A DNA stretch of 64,000 nt from Halocaridina rubra (Eukaryota > Arthropoda > Malacostraca > Decapoda > Atyidae). Every line of letters begins with the position of its first letter. Positions within the stretch are counted from its first letter, which is position 1. The DNA lies in contig JAXCGZ010005669.1 of NCBI GenBank assembly GCA_037179515.1, positions 110,001 to 174,000 of the forward strand, written 5' to 3'. Of this stretch, positions 38,552 to 57,299 are shown in pieces. The notes under the pieces are model-generated. The model saw nothing but the letters and a program-made list of their open reading frames with translations. It was not told where the DNA came from and searched no databases. The position numbers and the translations under genes were made by a program.

Positions 38552-39194
38552 GTGAGTTGATTATTTTCATATTCTTGAATCATCAGTAATTTTATTTTTA
38601 CTTTTTTTTCAGATATAACGATGATATGGTTTGAGAAAGCATAATCAACTTAAGTAGTTAGACCAAGTATCTGCCTTTTGACTACTCATTTTGAATAATA
38701 CTGTATATCTTAAATAATGATATGAAATAATTGTTTACAGAATGAAGTATCATCTCTACCGGAAATAATTGGCATACAAATATGGTATGGAAAAGGCAGC
38801 TAAAAAATTATTATTTCTTATATAAGTGACCTCAACTGGTCATCTTATCAAAGTAGGCTTCTCTTGCATTTTTAGTAGGCCTCCTTTTCTATATTCAAGA
38901 CTGTGTACTAATAGCTCTTAATTAAATCTGTCCATACTGCATGTTATTTTAAATACTAAGCAAAAGAGTATTATAAAGAGGTGGTTGAGTCAAAGAAAAC
39001 TACCTTGTCTATGGGAAGAAATACAGAGGAGAAAATTCTCAGTCTCCTCGTTTTGCCTATTAGGTATTTGCACTCACTTATGTATAATAATTCCATTCTA
39101 TGGTGTGTTTTTTTCCATTACTTTGTTGCACTACAAAGCAAGAGGGGCAAAGAATGAAAATATCATGTGGCAGGCTATGCTTGTTTTCTTAGAC

Positions 39195-39483
<289 letters not shown>

Positions 39484-40160
39484 CAGTATGGCAAAGCTGC
39501 TGGACAATAAGATTTTCTCACATCCTCATTTCTGAAATGTTGAATAAATAAGTACCAATGATGACCTTTCACACCTTTAAATGTATGATTATATAAATTA
39601 TCAAGATTGCAGATTCTAGTGGATGGAATATATTGGCTGAGATGGGTGGGTTCTATCTATGCGAATTAGGCCTCCCTTACCTCTCATAGTTCATTCTCTC
39701 TTTGCACAGTCTTCTCTCTTTCTCCTGGGAAGCGGATCAAAAATACTATCTCCGTGTTCACCAGCTTATCGTAAAAGTCAAACAAATGGGGAGGATAGAG
39801 GGGACTGTATCCCTAACTTCATATCTCTCTTTTGCGAAGAGCAAAGGCATACGGGGATGTCCTGATAAAAATATATAGGCAAAACTCTAACACATGGGTC
39901 TCTTTATGTGTGAGAGTGTTTACCTAGCAAGAGTTTAAGGGAGGATATAAGTAATATATTTGTAGTAGGAGGTGAAAGAGACTGGAACTGGAAAGATGAG
40001 CAAGTGATTAGGTGAATGGATTTGCTATTTAACTTGACCGCCACCTTATAAGGAAATTACAGTCATTATATATACATCGATATCATAATTGTGATACTTA
40101 TCAAATTTCTGGAGCTCTCTTTAAAAATATGCATTATTTTTAAAGTTAATATACACAAAG

Positions 40161-40396
40161 ACCCGATTTCTTAAACAGTGTAAACTTAGGATACCATATT
40201 GTTAGTTAACAAGACACACACAAACGGATGTCATAAACGCAATTGACGCGGTTCTGTGTATGGCTAGGATCCCCCCCCATGTTGGGATCCTAGCCATACA
40301 CAGAACCGCGTCAGTTGCGTTTATGAAATCCATTTGTGTGTGTCTAGCTAACTAACAATATGGTATCCTAGGTTTGAACTGTTTAAGAAATCGGGC
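40161..40396. mobile_element. Fold-back element with apparent 5-bp target duplication
   Basis: Two arms of about 110 bp are inverted complements: cccgatttcttaaacagt pairs with the end actgtttaagaaatcggg-like sequence, cacacacaaacgga with tccatttgtgtgtg, and tgtatggctaggatcc with ggatcctagccataca. They are separated by a short loop (ccccccatgttg). CAAAG flanks both ends (40156-40160 and 40397-40401). The outermost base differs between arms. No coding sequence is present. The 5-bp duplication leaves the superfamily open. Confidence 0.85.
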
Positions 40397-40470
40397 CAAA
40401 GGCTGAAGAAACGTAACAAAATAGAATGGTTATGCTATATATAAAGTCTTACTTTACTAAATTTTTCTAG

Positions 40471-40562
40471 GAGTTTTATCTGTCATGAGGCCACAAATCC
40501 TAGCCGTGGAAGGCCAATCAGTTTTCCTCCCTTGTGCCCGCATGGCAAATGCTGAACAACAG
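40471..40562 (+). CDS. Exon 5 of the Ig gene model (first half of Ig domain 2)
   Basis: 92 bp between atttttctag and caggtaatt, phases 1 then 0. It encodes VLSVMRPQILAVEGQSVFLP followed by CARMANAEQQ. EGxSVxLPC is the strand A'-B block of a V- or I-type Ig domain, with the strand-B cysteine. The exon stops just before strand C, whose tryptophan is the third residue of the next exon. Confidence 0.82.
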
Positions 40563-41156
40563 GTAATTATACTATAATTTTTCAGTAACACACTTATACA
40601 GATAGTCATACCATCTATAGATAATCATACATAATTAGTTAATGTAACAGTCTTTTAATAATTTAGTATGTAAAGCAACTTAACCTAACAAGTAGTCGAT
40701 CTATGTTTAGCATCAACAGATCAGCTCGTATAGCAGCCTCTAAAAATGAATGAAAAAGTACATAACAAGGGACTCTAATTATTTTTTCCTAATGCCATAA
40801 GACTTCGTTTTTGATTGAGCAATAGTTATTTTTAATTTCTTTCTTTATTTGCAAGCATGCGATAGGTATTTCAATCTTGCAACTTAAGAATTTGCTTGAG
40901 ATGTTTTCCATTCTAATAGAACACACATAGATTGAAATATCCATATCATTATGGACCATCTTTAGCCGTAGAAGGATTTTATTCATTTGCATCTTCTTTA
41001 TTCATAAGATTTTTATTTTTTCTATGGAAGAGTCATGCATAATTTTTATGCATTTTTATCGTAATCATTCATGAGCAAAATTGTTGTCTAAAGAATGTTT
41101 TTCATGCACTTGGCGGACTCCTTAGCGGTGGATGCCGGACCTTAAGCACATCAGAA

Positions 41157-41813
<657 letters not shown>

Positions 41814-41824
41814 AATATATATAG

Positions 41825-42068
41825 ATGGAGTGGTATGATGCCGATTTGGACATGAAGGTGACATCTGGAAAAAGGACGTTTGACTACAGTGGTTCTGTAA
41901 GCATGGAAGACTCCAATTACTTCCCTTACATCACCAATGATCTCTTTGGACTTGTTATCAAGACTGGTTTCCTAGATACTAAATATGGATGTTCAGTGGG
42001 AGATGAGAAAATAGGAAATACAACACTTATTATTCTTCCCAGCTTCTTAATCGATGCAGAGAGTAATG
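41825..42068 (+). CDS. Exon 6 of the Ig gene model (second half of Ig domain 2)
   Basis: 244 bp, phases 0 then 1, donor aatggtttgt. It begins [19 protein letters not shown], with the strand-C tryptophan at its third residue. It continues [20 protein letters not shown] and [12 protein letters not shown], where YGC supplies the strand-F cysteine, then [10 protein letters not shown] (strand G; NTT is a glycosylation site). The acceptor caaaatatatatag lacks a normal pyrimidine tract because the AT array runs almost up to it. The reading frame, phase and domain content still support it. Confidence 0.82.
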
Positions 42069-42348
42069 GTTTGTGTTTTCATTATTCGTTCTAGTAGCTC
42101 AGTTATTCGAGACTTATGGTTAATGCTTTACTACAAATGTGTTCTATAGAATGACAGTTTTAATCCTTCTACCTTTAAGTTGTCAGTTAAAATTACTCTT
42201 ATGCCGTAGTATAATTTTCTTTCATTGTTTATGAGAAGTAATACAAATATTGGGAGGCAATATTTTGTTTGCATGGTCTTATAGAATATTAACTTGATGT
42301 TTATGCAAACAAAAATAAAGCTGAAAAAATCAAGATTATTCTTTTCAG

Positions 42349-42452
42349 ATTCATTAGAGTACTTCGAAGAAACCGAGACAAACATCATCAGTAATGAGAA
42401 TACAATGGCCTCACTCAGCTGTACCCTGAATGCTTCGATAGTGCCACTAATG
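42349..42452 (+). CDS. Exon 7 of the Ig gene model (first half of Ig domain 3)
   Basis: 104 bp after attattcttttcag, ending atggtaatt, phases 1 then 0. It encodes DSLEYFEETETNIISNENTM, ASLSC and TLNASIVPLM. LSC is the strand-B cysteine and NAS a potential glycosylation site. The break again falls just before strand C, as in exon 5. Confidence 0.82.
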
Positions 42453-42602
42453 GTAATTAACATTAAGATTATAATTTTGAAAGGATCTGTGATGTGAAGA
42501 GATAAGAAATGTTAATTTTGAAAGGGTCTATGACGTGAAAAGATATGAAATGTACATGTATCACTTAATCTTAAGAAAAAGGTAACGTGACCTGGAAAAA
42601 AA

Positions 42603-43535
<933 letters not shown>

Positions 43536-43649
43536 TGCAGCGTTTCGGATTAGAATGCAGAGAAATTGAAAAAAAAAATTGTGGAGTAAGTGAAATTTCT
43601 TCCATTTTCTCTTCCTCTCAATCCATTCCTACTCAATGCCGCTTTTGAC

Positions 43650-45845
43650 ATTTGAGAGTATCCAACGTGATGGTTTGCGTAACTTTCTGTTTGACTTCCC
43701 ATGGGTTGACTACTGCGCCGAGATCACAACCTCGGGAATGGAGGCATTCATCCTCTCCTCTTTGAAAACTCTTTCTCCGATTAATCTTTAGCTTGACTGT
43801 ACCTGATCCATGGCTATTCAGGCCAGCGAATGGGTATGCTGGTCATACCAAACCTTTCCTTATTTAAGTCACTCTGGTTTTATTGCAGCCAAGAATTGTT
43901 GCACTGCTCAGATTTGAAGATCAGAAGATGTCTCTTTTAGAAGGAAAGTTGTTGACCCTAACTCCTCTCCCACTGATATATGTTTATGGCTCTTAGCTAA
44001 GAAAAAACTCCAAAAACATTTTTAATTCAAGCTTTCTCCTTCTAATTCGTCTCAAAAATTCTATAGCTTGCTCTCCAACCGACATAGCCACTCTCTTTGG
44101 GACCTATTTTCTGCTAAATCTTCCGTAAGCTATTCCAGCACACTTGTGCTTTGCACTTTACCCCTCTCTAACCCTATGCCCTCCTCTATGTGCTCTCTAA
44201 AGGCGAACAAGGCATCCAGACCCAATGGTATCCCTGCAAGGTTTCTTACTGAGTTTTCAGATGAACTGGCTCCCATGCTTTGACGTGTATTTCACCTCAT
44301 TTTCACGACTAGTATTTATCCTTCATCTTGGAAGCATGCTCTTGTTTAGCCTACTCCTAAGAAAGATGACCACTTAATTCCTTCTAATTACCGATCTATT
44401 GTCCTAACCTTTGCTATCGCTAAAGTATTAAAAACTATGGTCAATTTTCACTTCTTGAAGTATCTTGATTCTAACTCTCTTATATCCGATCATCTGTACG
44501 GCTTCTGCAAGGCAAAATCCACTGGTGACCTCCTGTCCCATCTCATTCATGTATGGTCATTTTGTCTGAGGAAGTAGAGGAAATTCTATATCATCGCTCT
44601 TGGTATCTCCAAGGCTTTTGACAGAGTGTGGCACAAGGCTCCATAGGCCAAACTTCCTGCTTATGGGTTTACCCCCTTTCTTGTTATCTGGTTTCCAGCT
44701 ATCATTTTGACTGTTTTATATCTGTGATCGTTTACGGCACAACATTTAGCTCATTCCTAATTACCAGTAGTGTTCTACAGGGCTCTGTTCTTTCACCTAC
44801 TCCTTTCACTCTCTTCCTTAAATATCTTTTCCAGTCCCCATCCTCCTCTCTTCTCCATGCATTTGCCAATGATTTTACCCTTCATTTTTCCTCTACCCTC
44901 TCTTCGCCATAATCAGTCTTATATCACTCTTTCTTCACCTCTCAACTCCGATTTACTGAGAGTATCTGAGTGAGGAACCCAAAATTTATTTGGATTTAAT
45001 GACTCCAAGTGTTTGGCTATCTCTTTACCTTCTCCTCTTGATAGCCCTATTGCCTTCGAAACTCTAAATTCTATTGACATATTAGGAATCCAGATAGCCT
45101 ATAACTTATCTTGGGGGAGTCACATAATCCATATTTCTAAATATGCATTTACCATATTGTTGATTCTGTTTCAGTTTCGTCATTACATTTCATTTTTTCA
45201 GTTACTTAATATCTATATAGGTCTTATCTGTCCCTAGTTAGAATACTGCTCGCTCATCTGGGGGGATTTTTGTTATACTAATCTTCTGTATAGGATTGAA
45301 TCTAAGGCAGTCTGACTCATCAATGACCCCTCTGTTACCTCTTATCTTGATTATTTTTCTCTTCACCGCAAGGTATCACCCCTTTCTCTTTTCTGTTATT
45401 ATTATTTCCATCGCTACCTCTGATGTGTTGGCAAGTTGCATCCCTCCCCCACTGCTGAGACCGAATAACACTCGCCAAGCGACCTCATCTCATAGGTACT
45501 GTGTGGAGATTTGTAGCTCAAGAATTGATCTGTGCAGCAACTGCTTTTTCCTATCCATCTCCAGACTCTGGAACTCTCTTCTTCCTTATGTCTCCCCTTA
45601 CTTCTTATGACCCATCTTCCTTCAAAAAGCATATCTATTGTCATCTCAGAACCTAATCCTGCCATAGCACTAGGTCTTCATTACTTCAACTTTCCTTTCA
45701 GCCTGTCTTTTTCCTAATGTACATTGTTCTTTTATTTCTGTCATGTCCTTAGCTTTTATTTTTTCTTTGTATCTTTTCTAGGTGCCCAGGCCTGTTGAGT
45801 GCAATTTTCTTGCCTGTAAAGGTGTCACATTAAAAAAGAAAATAA
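43650..45845 (+). mobile_element. Jockey-like LINE (family J), decayed
   Basis: The linker and RT can be followed in broken frames. Blocks are NKASRPNGIPARFL (about 44210), SSWKHALV.PTPKKDDH (about 44325), SNYRSIVLT (about 44385), IIALGISKAFDRVWHKAP (about 44590), FYRALFF/VLQGSVLSPT (about 44770), NSIDILGIQIAYNLSWGSHI (about 45070) and LNIYIGLICP (about 45205). Then come SCIPPPLLRPNNTRQATSSH (about 45430) and a final LWNSLLP. The 3' UTR ends cttgcctgtaaaggtgtcac and an A-rich tail at 45828-45850. The catalytic ADD box is altered (FANDF). A tail-only relative lies at 60100-60255. Confidence 0.8.
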
Positions 45846-45949
45846 AAAATTATACCGCATCTGCTTAGTAAAGTGTAGTATGCTCAGTTGTAATGCTAAT
45901 GTATTATAGATTACATCAGTTTCGTAAGAGAACATCATATTAGGTACCT

Positions 45950-47850
45950 TAAGTGGAACCCAAAGAGGCACATAATTTCGTACCAAAATCATCAACTTCG
46001 TAGCATAACTCTGAACTTTCTCCAATTTGTTTATATGTTTTTAAAATGCGAATTCCAGAAAAGTTCAACATATTCAAGCTTAAGTTACATATAAGTCATG
46101 CTTACAATTCTTAGCACCTATTTTTTTCATATGCCTCAAGGCCAATCTTATGTTTGCTAAGAAGGATACGCAATCTTTGCTATACCAATTGTATGCTATC
46201 TGGAGACAAATCTGCATATGCATTCATCCCTAAACCTCTCTCGTTCATAACTTCTTGAACTTCCTCTACTGCTATTAAATATCAAATAGGAATCATTTTG
46301 TACTCTTGTCCTTTACTTTACATTTTCAAGAATTAAAACTCATTAATCACTCATCTATTCATTAATTCAGATTCTTTAGGTCTCTTTAAACTTTTTGAAA
46401 CTATCTTCGTCTTATATTCTCTCTACAGTCATTGGATCATCTGCAAACATATCCATATAAGTAATTACTAAATCTGGCACATCATTTGCATATATAAAAA
46501 AACAGCATTCGTACTAAAGCTGATCCTTGTTGAACTATGTCTCTAATATTCCTTCAGTTATACTCTGCATGTCTTCCCTTGTACCTCTGCACCTTTCCCC
46601 TTTTAAAAGTTTTTAATTTTTTCCAAGTCGTTTCCACTAATTCTTGCCAAATTCCTTGAACGTCTTCATAACTGTCCTAGGTGAGCCTGTATCAACTACT
46701 GAAAATCTTAGAATATGCAAATTACCTAATCCTCTTTTTCTTGCAAGAATAGATTTATTTCAATATGAAAAACCACAAGTTTGTTAACTTAGAACACATA
46801 TTGTCTCATTGATAGTATTTCAAAGGTATCTGAGTGAAGAGAAAAATGTATTTTCTCAGTCATTTCTCCATAAGTTTTCAAACTATGCCTCTTGTTGCAT
46901 CATGTTCGCTTGTTTCCTTCACCTTAGAATCTTCCCAGATTCCAACAACTTTTCAAATGTGATACAAAATGCTACAGTTAATGATGAAGCACATTTCTTA
47001 AGTAAATGATGGAAGATAACATCAAATTCCTCCTCTTTATGAGCATATAATTACATGGTGCTTTGAATCTTCTGTAGTAGAAAAGCAATGTTTTCTAGTG
47101 CTGGTCCTTCCTTCTTTGTCATATATGGAGTAGAGCGTTCTATAATGTATATACTGACTAAAACTCCAAGATCATTTCGTTGCTACTCTGCTCATTTGTC
47201 ACTATGATACTTTTGTCTGTTCTCTCTGACTTTGTAAATTGTTCTTTGTCCCTTGATTTAGCTCTAAAATGCTGTGGAAAAGTTTAAGCTTTTAACTGGC
47301 ACTATTAGCAATATCTCTTTCTGTAATGCCAACGCTGTGTCTCATTTTATATATACATTTTATGCTCTTTCATAATTTTGTGAAGTATATGCACTTTCTC
47401 TCCCTATACTCAAGCAATTGTATCTCCTCCCATTTGCACTCTTACATTCTTTATTGAACCATGTCTCTTCGGCACTACTAATTCTTACTCTGATAGATGG
47501 CATGCAAGAGATAGCTATCTTTTCATATTCCTTATTTAAGATTTCGTGCATCTCCTGTACAAAGTAATTGTTCGAAATGGCTCTGTAGTTAATACCAGCA
47601 AAATTATCGCTAATCCTCTCTTAATAGCCTTTTGGGTACTTCTTCATCATTTCTCTCTCAATCACCTATTCTCAGGCAAAGTATTCTCAATAATGATATC
47701 CTCAACGAAAAATAGTTGTCACTTTTTCAAATCGCTGCCTCAAATTAAAGTTTGTCAATATTCAAAATGTCGTATGTGAATAGCAGATCAAGTATGATAG
47801 TTCAAGTCCTTCCCTGGCTATTGTTTGCTCGAAAATATTGGTACAAAGTT
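45950..47850 (-). mobile_element. CR1-like LINE family B, old copy
   Basis: On the minus strand, 46025 downwards gives MEKVQSYATKLM (the LEKVQRHATKLV block), with RT remnants in between. 47551-47360 gives CMPSIRVRISSAEETWFNKE, the linker that in the good copy reads IPVTKVGVIHAREKWFDN. Heavily diverged, with many frame changes. Confidence 0.7.
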
Positions 47851-47907
47851 TCCATGCACATAATCCCATACACCTGTAATTTTTGTTGATTTCTTGCTGC
47901 TCTACAA

Positions 47908-48013
<106 letters not shown>

Positions 48014-48049
48014 AAGCTACAATAAACTATTTAAAGTCACTTCTAATAG

Positions 48050-49320
48050 CAGTGTTTACTTCTTCAACTTAGAATTGTCACTTACAAGTAAAGCTATCTC
48101 TTCGCACCTTCTCCAGCTTGATAATAGGGTTTCAGGGGATTCCAGTAAAGGTGCTGCTAATTCAAGAATAGAACTCGTGCAATTGATTTAAATATTTCTA
48201 AGCATATATTTCCCATATATTTAAAGGTCACCTCTATGTGTGCCAAGAAAGTATACCCTATCTTTGTTATACCATTTTTATGCATCTCCGGGGACAAACG
48301 TGCTAATAGATTGACCTCTAGAGCTCTTTATCTCTCAGAGTCTTTAAATTCCACTCCCGCTGTGGAATACCTAAACATAACTCTTGCACTCTTAGTCATT
48401 CTCATTACCTCCGTTTTAAATATTGAATTTCATTAAGCTCCTACCTGACCACATTTGAAACCTAATATGGCTTCCTAAAGTTCCTTGTCACATCTTTTCT
48501 TTTTTTAACTTTAACTCATTCTTTGTCTCGACAACAAATTTGCAGTCTTTGAGTGATCATTTATTTACCTAAGAAACAAAAGTGGCCCTAAAACAGATCC
48601 TTTCAGAATCTCATTGCAACCCTCCTTTAGTAAGGCACTTAACCTTTCCTTTTAAAAAAGTTTTTTATTCACTCCAAGAAATTTCATTCTATTCTTTCCA
48701 TATAAATTGCAGCTTTATAATGAGTTTCTCATGTGAGACTATATCAAATGCCTTCAGGAAATCTGCATATCATTTAATGTTTACTTCATTATAAAATTCC
48801 ATTAAGATGTTGTTGTAGACCTGATTTCATTGAAGTCATATTGTCTCACTAGCATGACGTTAGAGGATTCCAGGTCAAGAAATTTTTTTTTCCACAACTT
48901 TGCAAATTATGCTAAGTAGTGAATCTGACTTACAGTATGAGATCTTGTATCTCTTTCTTTTTCTGAAGATAGGTTCAAATATGATTTTTACCAGACTCTT
49001 AGAATCTCCCCAGATTCCAGTGAGCATTTACTATGAAGCACTGTTACATATATATGATGAAGCAAAGTTCTTTGCCATACCTAGGGATATGTCTCCTATC
49101 TGAGCATCTAATTCCATGAATTATTGACGTTTTTCTGTAACTGGAAAGACATCATTTTCTAATACTAGCCCTTGTTCTCGAATCGCAGGTTCAGTGTTTG
49201 GAGGAGTAATCTTTATTGTAAAAACTAACGGAAACCGCATGTTCACTTCTTGGAATTTATCATTTATCTCATATGACACGTCTGCTCAACACAACTTTAT
49301 TTTCATATTTTAATTTTACT
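48050..49320 (-). mobile_element. CR1-like LINE family B, second old copy
   Basis: The minus strand around 48440-48190 carries RMTKSARVMFRYSTAGVEFK and LLARLSPEMHKNGITK, matching ADLSPEIHINGIVR of the good copy. Higher up (49030-48560) are remnants of the RT core. Strongly decayed; both edges are approximate. Confidence 0.7.
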
Positions 49321-49417
49321 TTGACGAGATACAGTGGACCTTGCTGCCTCCCTCTTTGTATTTATTTGTTGCCATCTTGCTGGCTTCATTGGGATATGGC
49401 CACTTGATAGAAAAAGG

Positions 49418-49700
<283 letters not shown>

Positions 49701-50037
49701 TTTATTTTTTTATTTATTCAGATAACTGTACATGGGGACATGTGCACATGGGCACTCCCAGTCATATTGCAGTTGATAACATTACAATCTATGTGGTTAT
49801 GTATAAATAACATACTAATAGAATTTGCAATTAATTTTAAATATCATAGCAAGTAATTAATAATAAAATATAGTTTAATAATTGAAGAGTACTTGAAGAG
49901 TAATCATTGTGACAATATTTTCAATAGCCCTTGTTGAGTGCTATCATTTAAATTACATTTCATTTTTCAACAGTACTACTGCAGACAATTTGAAGCAGAT
50001 ATAGAATAACAATTTTCAGGTTAGAATAATAAGTAGG

Positions 50038-50040
<3 letters not shown>
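49701..50040. other. No recognisable feature
   Basis: AT-rich intronic sequence. Confidence 0.5.
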
Positions 50041-50042
<2 letters not shown>

Positions 50043-50112
<70 letters not shown>

Positions 50113-50114
50113 AT

Positions 50115-50193
<79 letters not shown>
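50043..50193. repeat. (AT)n - (AC)n - (AT)n compound array
   Basis: AT (50043-50101), then AC-rich (50102-50135), then AT (50136-50192). Confidence 0.98.
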
Positions 50194-50195
<2 letters not shown>

Positions 50196-50252
50196 TGCAT
50201 TAATTAGATGAGCAATAGAAACACCACTGGGGCTTCATAGCCATACATATCA

Positions 50253-52257
<2,005 letters not shown>

Positions 52258-52339
<82 letters not shown>
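52258..52339. repeat. (GA)n array flanking the L2-like LINE 5' end
   Basis: About 82 bp of GA dinucleotide. Confidence 0.99.
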
Positions 52340-52344
<5 letters not shown>

Positions 52345-52672
52345 GGTATTCATTTCAGCAAAAGGAGTTATTCGTCCTTACTACAGATAAAGACACATCC
52401 ATGCATACTCATACACATCATTGTCATCTGAGGGTAACACAGCAGAGGAAAGTGCATGTACTTAATTGCATATACGTACACATATAAACCTGAACATACA
52501 TACATACATACATATAAACACAGTGCCATATAATGGAGGATAAATTTGGAAGGAAAAGAAAGAGAAAGACTGAAAGCCTTTCCACTTCTCCACCCTTCAA
52601 ATTATGTACATGAGAGAGAATTACGTCAATTAATCCGTTATCACTATTATCACAACCATTGCTACCACCATC

Positions 52673-52714
52673 ATGATTATTATTATCATCATTATTATTA
52701 TTATTATCATTATT

Positions 52715-52798
<84 letters not shown>
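52673..52798. repeat. (ATT)n array
   Basis: Imperfect (interspersed ATC) then pure ATT triplets. Confidence 0.97.
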
Positions 52799-52801
<3 letters not shown>

Positions 52802-53039
52802 ATCATTACTACAGCTTTTGTATATAGATAGAGTTATGAATCAAAAGTAGTAATTATTGATACATATAGACATGCACATACATATACATACATATATACA
52901 TATAAATACATATACACATACATATGCATATACACATACATGCATACATGTACACACATATACATACATATGAGCTCTTGAGGGAGGGGGTTAGAATACT
53001 TCCTCCATGTTCCCCTGCGTGTCGTAAGAGTAGACTAAG

Positions 53040-54212
<1,173 letters not shown>

Positions 54213-54231
54213 CTGCACACACATACACACA

Positions 54232-54785
54232 CATTTTCAGAAATATTTATGTAACCTATGTGAGGTCAAAATTGAATATGCATTCCCCTTTGATATCAGC
54301 ACTTGAAAGAGCACGTAGTTAAGCTGGAAAAAGTTCAAAGACATGCAACGAAACTGGTGCCAGATATACTCAGCCTCAGTTATGATGAGAAGCTGAGGGA
54401 ATTAAATTACCATCACTCGAAGCTAGAAGAATGAGGGGGGATATGGTGATGGTTTTTAAATTCATTCATGGTTATGGCAGAGTGGATAGGGATCGATATT
54501 TCGATAAGGCTGCCACTAGAACTAGAGGTCATAGTTTGAAGTTTTGTAAGAAAACTTCTTTGCAGAACGTAAGGAAGTACTTTTTAAGTGTAAGAGTAGT
54601 TGATAATTGGAATTCGCTAAGCGAGGAGGTAGTTAATGCTAACTCAATCCATGTTTTAAGGACAAGTGTTGATAAATATCACTAAGTACAAAATGGAACT
54701 GTCCAGGAGACGGGAAGTTACGAGCTTGGGGCTCTTTTCCTTTAGCTCAGTTAGGCAATTACACACACACACACACACACACACA
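54232..54785 (+). mobile_element. CR1-like LINE family B, 5'-truncated 3' end
   Basis: Starts after cacacacattt with cagaaatatttatgtaacct. Encodes RGDMVMVFKFIHGYGRVDRD and SLKFCKKTSLQNVRKYF with some frame breaks, then the 3' UTR (gagacgggaagttacgagct). The tail is aattacacacacacac. Confidence 0.88.
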
Positions 54786-54810
54786 AGCTCACAAACATGC
54801 ACACACACAC

Positions 54811-55345
54811 AGAAATATTTATGTGACCTGTGAGGCCAAACCTCGAATATGCAGCCCCCTTTTGGAATTTGCACTTGAAAAAGCACATAGCTATGCTTGA
54901 AAAAGTTCAAAGACATGCCACGAAACTGGTACCAGAAATACGTAATCTCAGTTATGATGAGAGGCTGAGGAATTAGACTTACCTTCACTCGAAACTAGAA
55001 GATTGAGGGGGGATATGGTGACAGTCTTTAAATTCCTTCATGGTTATGATAGCGTGGATAGGGATCGATATTTTGATATGGTAGGCTCTAGAACTAGAGG
55101 TCATAGTTTGAAGCTTCGTAAGAAAACTTCTTTGCAGGATGTAAGGAAATACTTTTTCAGTGTAAGAGTAGTTGATAATTGGAATTGGCTAAGCGAGGAG
55201 GTAGTTAATGCTATCTCAATCAATAGTTTTAAGGACAGGTATGATAAGTATCACTAAGTATAAAACGGAACCGATCAGGAGACGGGAAGATACGAGCTTT
55301 GGGCTCTTTCCCGCAAACATAATTTGATAATCATAATTAGGTAAT
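54811..55345 (+). mobile_element. CR1-like LINE family B, second 5'-truncated 3' end
   Basis: Begins acagaaatatttatgtgacc within the CA tail of the preceding copy, at almost the same internal point of the element. Reads RGDMVTVFKFLHGYDSVDRD, SLKLRKKTSLQDVRKYFFSV, ending FKDRYDKYH, then the 3' UTR (gggctctttcccgcaaacat) and a CA tail (55347-55366). Confidence 0.9.
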
Positions 55346-55368
55346 CACACACACACACACACACGCAC

Positions 55369-55371
<3 letters not shown>

Positions 55372-55438
<67 letters not shown>
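55372..55438. repeat. (AT)n array
   Basis: About 66 bp of AT following the LINE CA tail. Confidence 0.98.
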
Positions 55439-55830
<392 letters not shown>

Positions 55831-55895
55831 TTTATACGTGCATTTATGCCTCACCGGGGCTCTTCCTTGATACACAACTATCTGTTTTTCTCCAG

Positions 55896-56106
55896 ATCAG
55901 CTGGCGCAAGAATTCTGGCACCGAGCTTTTAACTCAGGATGAATTCAACTTGGCAGAGGATGACGGGTACAGTCTTAATCGACAATCTCAGTCATATGTC
56001 TTGTCTATTTCCAATGCTAAAGCATCACACTCAGGATCCTACGTGTGTCAAGTGATTCTTAATGAAGTTGAAGTATACTCTAAGACTTTTACACTCGCAG
56101 TGCAAG
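55896..56106 (+). CDS. Exon 8 of the Ig gene model (second half of Ig domain 3)
   Basis: 211 bp after tatctgtttttctccag, donor caaggtact, phases 0 then 1. It starts [20 protein letters not shown], with the strand-C tryptophan third, as in exon 6. It continues [20 protein letters not shown] and [20 protein letters not shown], a textbook 'L.I.xAxxxxSGxYxCxV' strand E-F block with the strand-F cysteine. AT arrays flank it on both sides (ending 67 bp upstream, starting 21 bp downstream). Longer open frames here merely run through those arrays. Confidence 0.9.
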
Positions 56107-56122
56107 GTACTGGTTTAGCTCA

Positions 56123-56443
<321 letters not shown>

Positions 56444-56449
56444 AGTTAG

Positions 56450-57290
56450 AGTTTCTATTCAAACTACTAATTGTCTCTCAGGGAATAGTTCAGCCTATAT
56501 AGAATAGAACCACTCTCATAAACATGGGAGTACTAGCTCCAGCCACACGTTCACATTGGCATCTGATTTACAGACTCTGCTTGTAATGGGGGTCTAAGTC
56601 CCAAGTCATGAACTGTTCAGACACTTATTCTGCCTCCCCAATCTGTTGCCATGCTAGTGAATCCCATTCTGTCCTGAAAACTAATGCCCCTAAAAAGTAA
56701 TTAGGAAGAAGGGGGATAAAGTTAATGGGCTGCATGGAAACTGAAAAAAACACACTTCTTCATCACGGGACCTTTCTTTGTGTATGTCTATGCATCCCGT
56801 CAATAGCATTACAAACAGAAGTTAAGGTGAGTGGGTTGGGGAATCTAGATTTAGGAAGTGAATATTGGTGATGAGAACTTGCAAAAGGAGAGTTTATTTT
56901 TTATGCAGTAGTGTTATCTGCAGAACTGTCAATATAAAGACTTGTATCTTAAAGCAAAATAGAAGGTAATATATATGTGAGAGTAACACGCAATAGAAAT
57001 GTAGGAATCCACTTTAATGAAAAGGTACATTATAGATGGTGCATACAATTACGAAGTAATAACGAGAGAAAAAGTGTTGAGAGGGGGAGAGTTTTTGTTT
57101 CACTAAGGGGACTCAGTTTCTGAACTCGGTTAGGAGTTCACAGGCATCCAAGAGACTAAAATCTTTACTTGCACACCACCTGAATACCACTACTCGGTTA
57201 ATGAAACTCAGAATTCAATTTTCTTTTAATTTTGGAAAGTATAAACAAAACTAAAATTTTATCAATTTTGGGAGCATTAACAAAATTATA
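56450..57290. other. Intronic sequence, nothing recognised
   Basis: No coding frame or repeat family supported. Confidence 0.5.
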
Positions 57291-57299
57291 AATTTAATT

